A stretch of DNA of 64,000 bases, taken from positions 186,001 through 250,000 of the forward strand of contig CAXTIU010000002.1 of the NCBI GenBank assembly GCA_964244495.1. Reading direction: 5' to 3'. The position numbers and the translations under genes were made by a program. The number at the start of each line of letters is the position of its first letter. Position 1 is the first letter of the stretch. Under the pieces are notes generated by a model. It was not told the DNA's origin. It worked only from the letters and a program-made list of their open reading frames with translations, and ran no database searches. Shown one piece after another: positions 62,316 through 64,000 of this stretch. This DNA is from RH-AL1 sp964244495. Lineage in GTDB: Bacteria; Pseudomonadota; Alphaproteobacteria; Rhizobiales; Beijerinckiaceae.

Positions 62316-63368
62316 ATGGCGTCGCCGCGATGGACACGAAGGCCGGACGGCTCGAACTGGGGCGACTTCGGCCCCGACGACCAGCTGGGTCGGCTCAACC
62401 TGCTGACACCGGCAATGGTGCTACGAGGCATCGCGGAGGTGCGGGACGGTCAGGCGTTCTGTCTCAGCCTGCCGCTCGACCTGCCCGGCGGCACGGCGCT
62501 CAACCCACGCCGGAGCCCGCCGATCCTCCGCCCGACGCTTCGGGACGGCCGGCCGAACTTCAACTGCACGCTCGCCGGCTCCGACGGCGACAAGACGGAC
62601 GTCTTCAACGACGACCTCGCCATCCTTCACCTGCAATACTCGACGCAATGGGACGCCCTCGCCCATGTCGGCAGCCTGTTCGACGCGGACGGCGACGGCG
62701 TGCCGGAACGTGTCTACTACAACGGCTTCCGCGCCGGGGCGGACGTGCTTGGCCCATCCTCGCCGGAGGATGCCGGCCACGCGGGGCCGATCGGCCCGCG
62801 CGGCACCTCGGGCGCGAAGGCGCTCGGCATCGAGACCATGGCGGCCCACGCCATCCAGGGCCGCGGCGTCATGCTCGACCTGCGGGCGCATTTCGGCGAC
62901 GAGCGGCGCCTCGTCGGCTACGACGACCTCCGCCGCGTCATCGAGGCCGACGCGGTCACGGTGGAGTCGGGCGACATCCTGTGCCTTCACACGGGTTTCG
63001 CGCAGCGGGTGCTCGACATGGCCGGGCGGCCGGACCCGGAGGTCCTGCACCACGCCTGCACGGCGCTCGACGGACGGGATTCGAGGCTTCTCGCCTGGGT
63101 CTCGGAGAGCGGCATCGCGGCGATCGCGGCCGACAATTACGCGGTGGAGGCCTTTCCCGCCCGTCCGGGCGGCCACGGCTGCTCGACCCTGCCGCTCCAC
63201 GAGCATTGCCTCTTCAAGATCGGCGTGCCGCTCGGGGAGCTGTGGCATCTGACCCCGCTCGCGGGATGGCTGCGCGAGCGGTCCCGCTCGCGTTTCCTCC
63301 TCACCGCGCCGCCCCTGCGGCTTCCCGGTGCCGTGGGTTCGCCCCTGACCCCGGTCGCGACAGTTTAA
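62316..63368 (+). CDS. Cyclase-family metal hydrolase (kynurenine formamidase-like)
   Basis: The 350-residue protein belongs to the cyclase family (kynurenine formamidase, isatin hydrolase). The metal site of these enzymes reads HxGTHxDxPxH; here the equivalent is STQWDALAHVGSLFD with a downstream HGCSTLPLHEHCLFKIG region. FGPDDQLGRLNLLTP is the N-terminal hallmark of the long subgroup. It hydrolyses an amide or lactam. GAGGGAGAGG precedes the ATG. The SDR that follows starts 12 nt after the stop, so both probably act in one pathway. Confidence 0.87.
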   Translation: MASPRWTRRPDGSNWGDFGPDDQLGRLNLLTPAMVLRGIAEVRDGQAFCLSLPLDLPGGTALNPRRSPPILRPTLRDGRPNFNCTLAGSDGDKTDVFNDDLAILHLQYSTQWDALAHVGSLFDADGDGVPERVYYNGFRAGADVLGPSSPEDAGHAGPIGPRGTSGAKALGIETMAAHAIQGRGVMLDLRAHFGDERRLVGYDDLRRVIEADAVTVESGDILCLHTGFAQRVLDMAGRPDPEVLHHACTALDGRDSRLLAWVSESGIAAIAADNYAVEAFPARPGGHGCSTLPLHEHCLFKIGVPLGELWHLTPLAGWLRERSRSRFLLTAPPLRLPGAVGSPLTPVATV

Positions 63369-63380
63369 GGACGATCCCCG

Positions 63381-64000
63381 ATGCGAGAGCGCGTTCTCAT
63401 CACCGGCGGGGGCGCCGGGATCGGCAGGGCCATCGCCGAGCGGAGCCGGGCCGACGGGTACGAGCCGGTCGTCGTCGACCTCGACGGCGACGGCATCCGG
63501 GCCGACTTGTCGGATCCCGAGGAGACGGCGGCGGCCCTCGGGCAAGCGCTCGCAGGCGGTCCGATCACGCGGCTCGTCAACAACGTCGGCGTGGTGCGCC
63601 CCGCCTCGATCGAGGACCAGACGCTGGTCGATCTCGACCGCGCCGTGTCGCTGAACCTCCGTTGCGCGATGCAGTGCCTGCAGGCCCTGCTTCCGGGCAT
63701 GAAGGCGGCGAGGTTCGGTCGAGTGGTCAACATCTCGTCCCGGGCGGCCATCGGGAAGGAACATCGCACCGCCTACGCCGCCACCAAGGCCGGGCTCCAG
63801 GGCATGGCGAAGGTGTGGGCGCTGGAACTCGGACCCCACGGCGTCACGGCGAACGCGATCGGGCCGGGGCCGATCCGAACCGCCCTCTTCGAACGGGCCA
63901 ATCCGCCGGACGCGCCGCGCACGCGGGCCATCATCGAGGCGGTGCCGGTGCGCCGGATGGGAGAGCCGGAGGATGTCGCGCAGGCCGTGTCCTTCCTTCT
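63381..64000 (+). CDS. SDR-family oxidoreductase, 3' end outside the window
   Basis: An open frame of at least 206 codons runs off the window edge. It has TGGGAGIG for NAD(P) binding, NNVG, the catalytic serine in NISSRAAIG and the YAATK motif, and resembles FabG-like SDRs. The ATG at 63381 is 12 nt after the cyclase-family hydrolase gene. About 40 residues are missing, so the C-terminal GG motif cannot be checked. Confidence 0.92.
   Translation, partial: MRERVLITGGGAGIGRAIAERSRADGYEPVVVDLDGDGIRADLSDPEETAAALGQALAGGPITRLVNNVGVVRPASIEDQTLVDLDRAVSLNLRCAMQCLQALLPGMKAARFGRVVNISSRAAIGKEHRTAYAATKAGLQGMAKVWALELGPHGVTANAIGPGPIRTALFERANPPDAPRTRAIIEAVPVRRMGEPEDVAQAVSFL

Overview
The window is high-GC DNA with closely packed genes, ATGA/GTGA start-stop overlaps and Tat-type leaders. 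The gene content (TRAP and dipeptide ABC transporters, many SDRs and D-2-hydroxyacid dehydrogenases, an MmgE/PrpD protein, a molybdo-flavo aldehyde oxidoreductase, a DUF3618/holin-X stress operon behind an EcfG-type promoter) points to an alphaproteobacterium. It is most likely a soil or plant-associated Hyphomicrobiales species of the Methylobacteriaceae/Beijerinckiaceae/Bradyrhizobium kind. This placement is inferred from content, not from a marker-gene comparison.

Layout. 1-2.4 kb: end of an EAL phosphodiesterase, an EamA exporter and an enzyme-like protein of uncertain family. 2.5-7.9 kb: an amidohydrolase and an MFS acid transporter (8-nt gene overlap) behind a stand-alone AceE/MdeB-like 2-oxoacid dehydrogenase E1, with a divergent Lrp regulator. 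8-11.1 kb: a translationally coupled trio of HisD-like, 3-hydroxyacyl-CoA-dehydrogenase-like and SDR enzymes. 11.1-12.3 kb: an orphan binding protein and a frameshifted gene remnant. 12.3-15.4 kb: a four-gene envelope/stress operon. 15.8-25 kb: amidase, two hydroxyacid dehydrogenases, NHL protein, SelW-like protein, YghU-like GST, a secreted hydrolase and an MmgE/PrpD protein. 25-32.6 kb: paoABC-like aldehyde oxidoreductase facing an aldehyde dehydrogenase/cupin/SAF-oxidoreductase group. 32.7-36.1 kb: LysR, hydroxyacid dehydrogenase and KdgT. 36.3-43.8 kb: dipeptide-type ABC transporter divergent from an AbgB-like M20 amidohydrolase. 43.8-49.9 kb: SDR, TRAP transporter, SDR and thiolase in one strand-coherent catabolic block. 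50.3-53.2 kb: small His-rich protein, SDR under a TetR-type palindrome, secreted serine protease. 55-62 kb: the conserved core (lepA, site-2 protease, cysG, AI-2E-family permease). 62.3-64 kb: cyclase-family hydrolase and a truncated SDR.

Most of the window is a catabolic patchwork: uptake systems paired with dehydrogenases, hydrolases and local regulators, each likely serving an acid, amide, aldehyde or sugar-acid substrate that sequence alone does not identify.

The clearest foreign segment is 53.2-55.05 kb. It is an AT-rich two-gene unit, an ABC/AAA-type ATPase overlapping a small PD-(D/E)XK-like nuclease, set between the serine protease and lepA. The architecture resembles ATPase-nuclease phage-defence modules, and I do not recognise this combination as a named system. 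No tRNA, rRNA, CRISPR array, integrase or insertion sequence was found.
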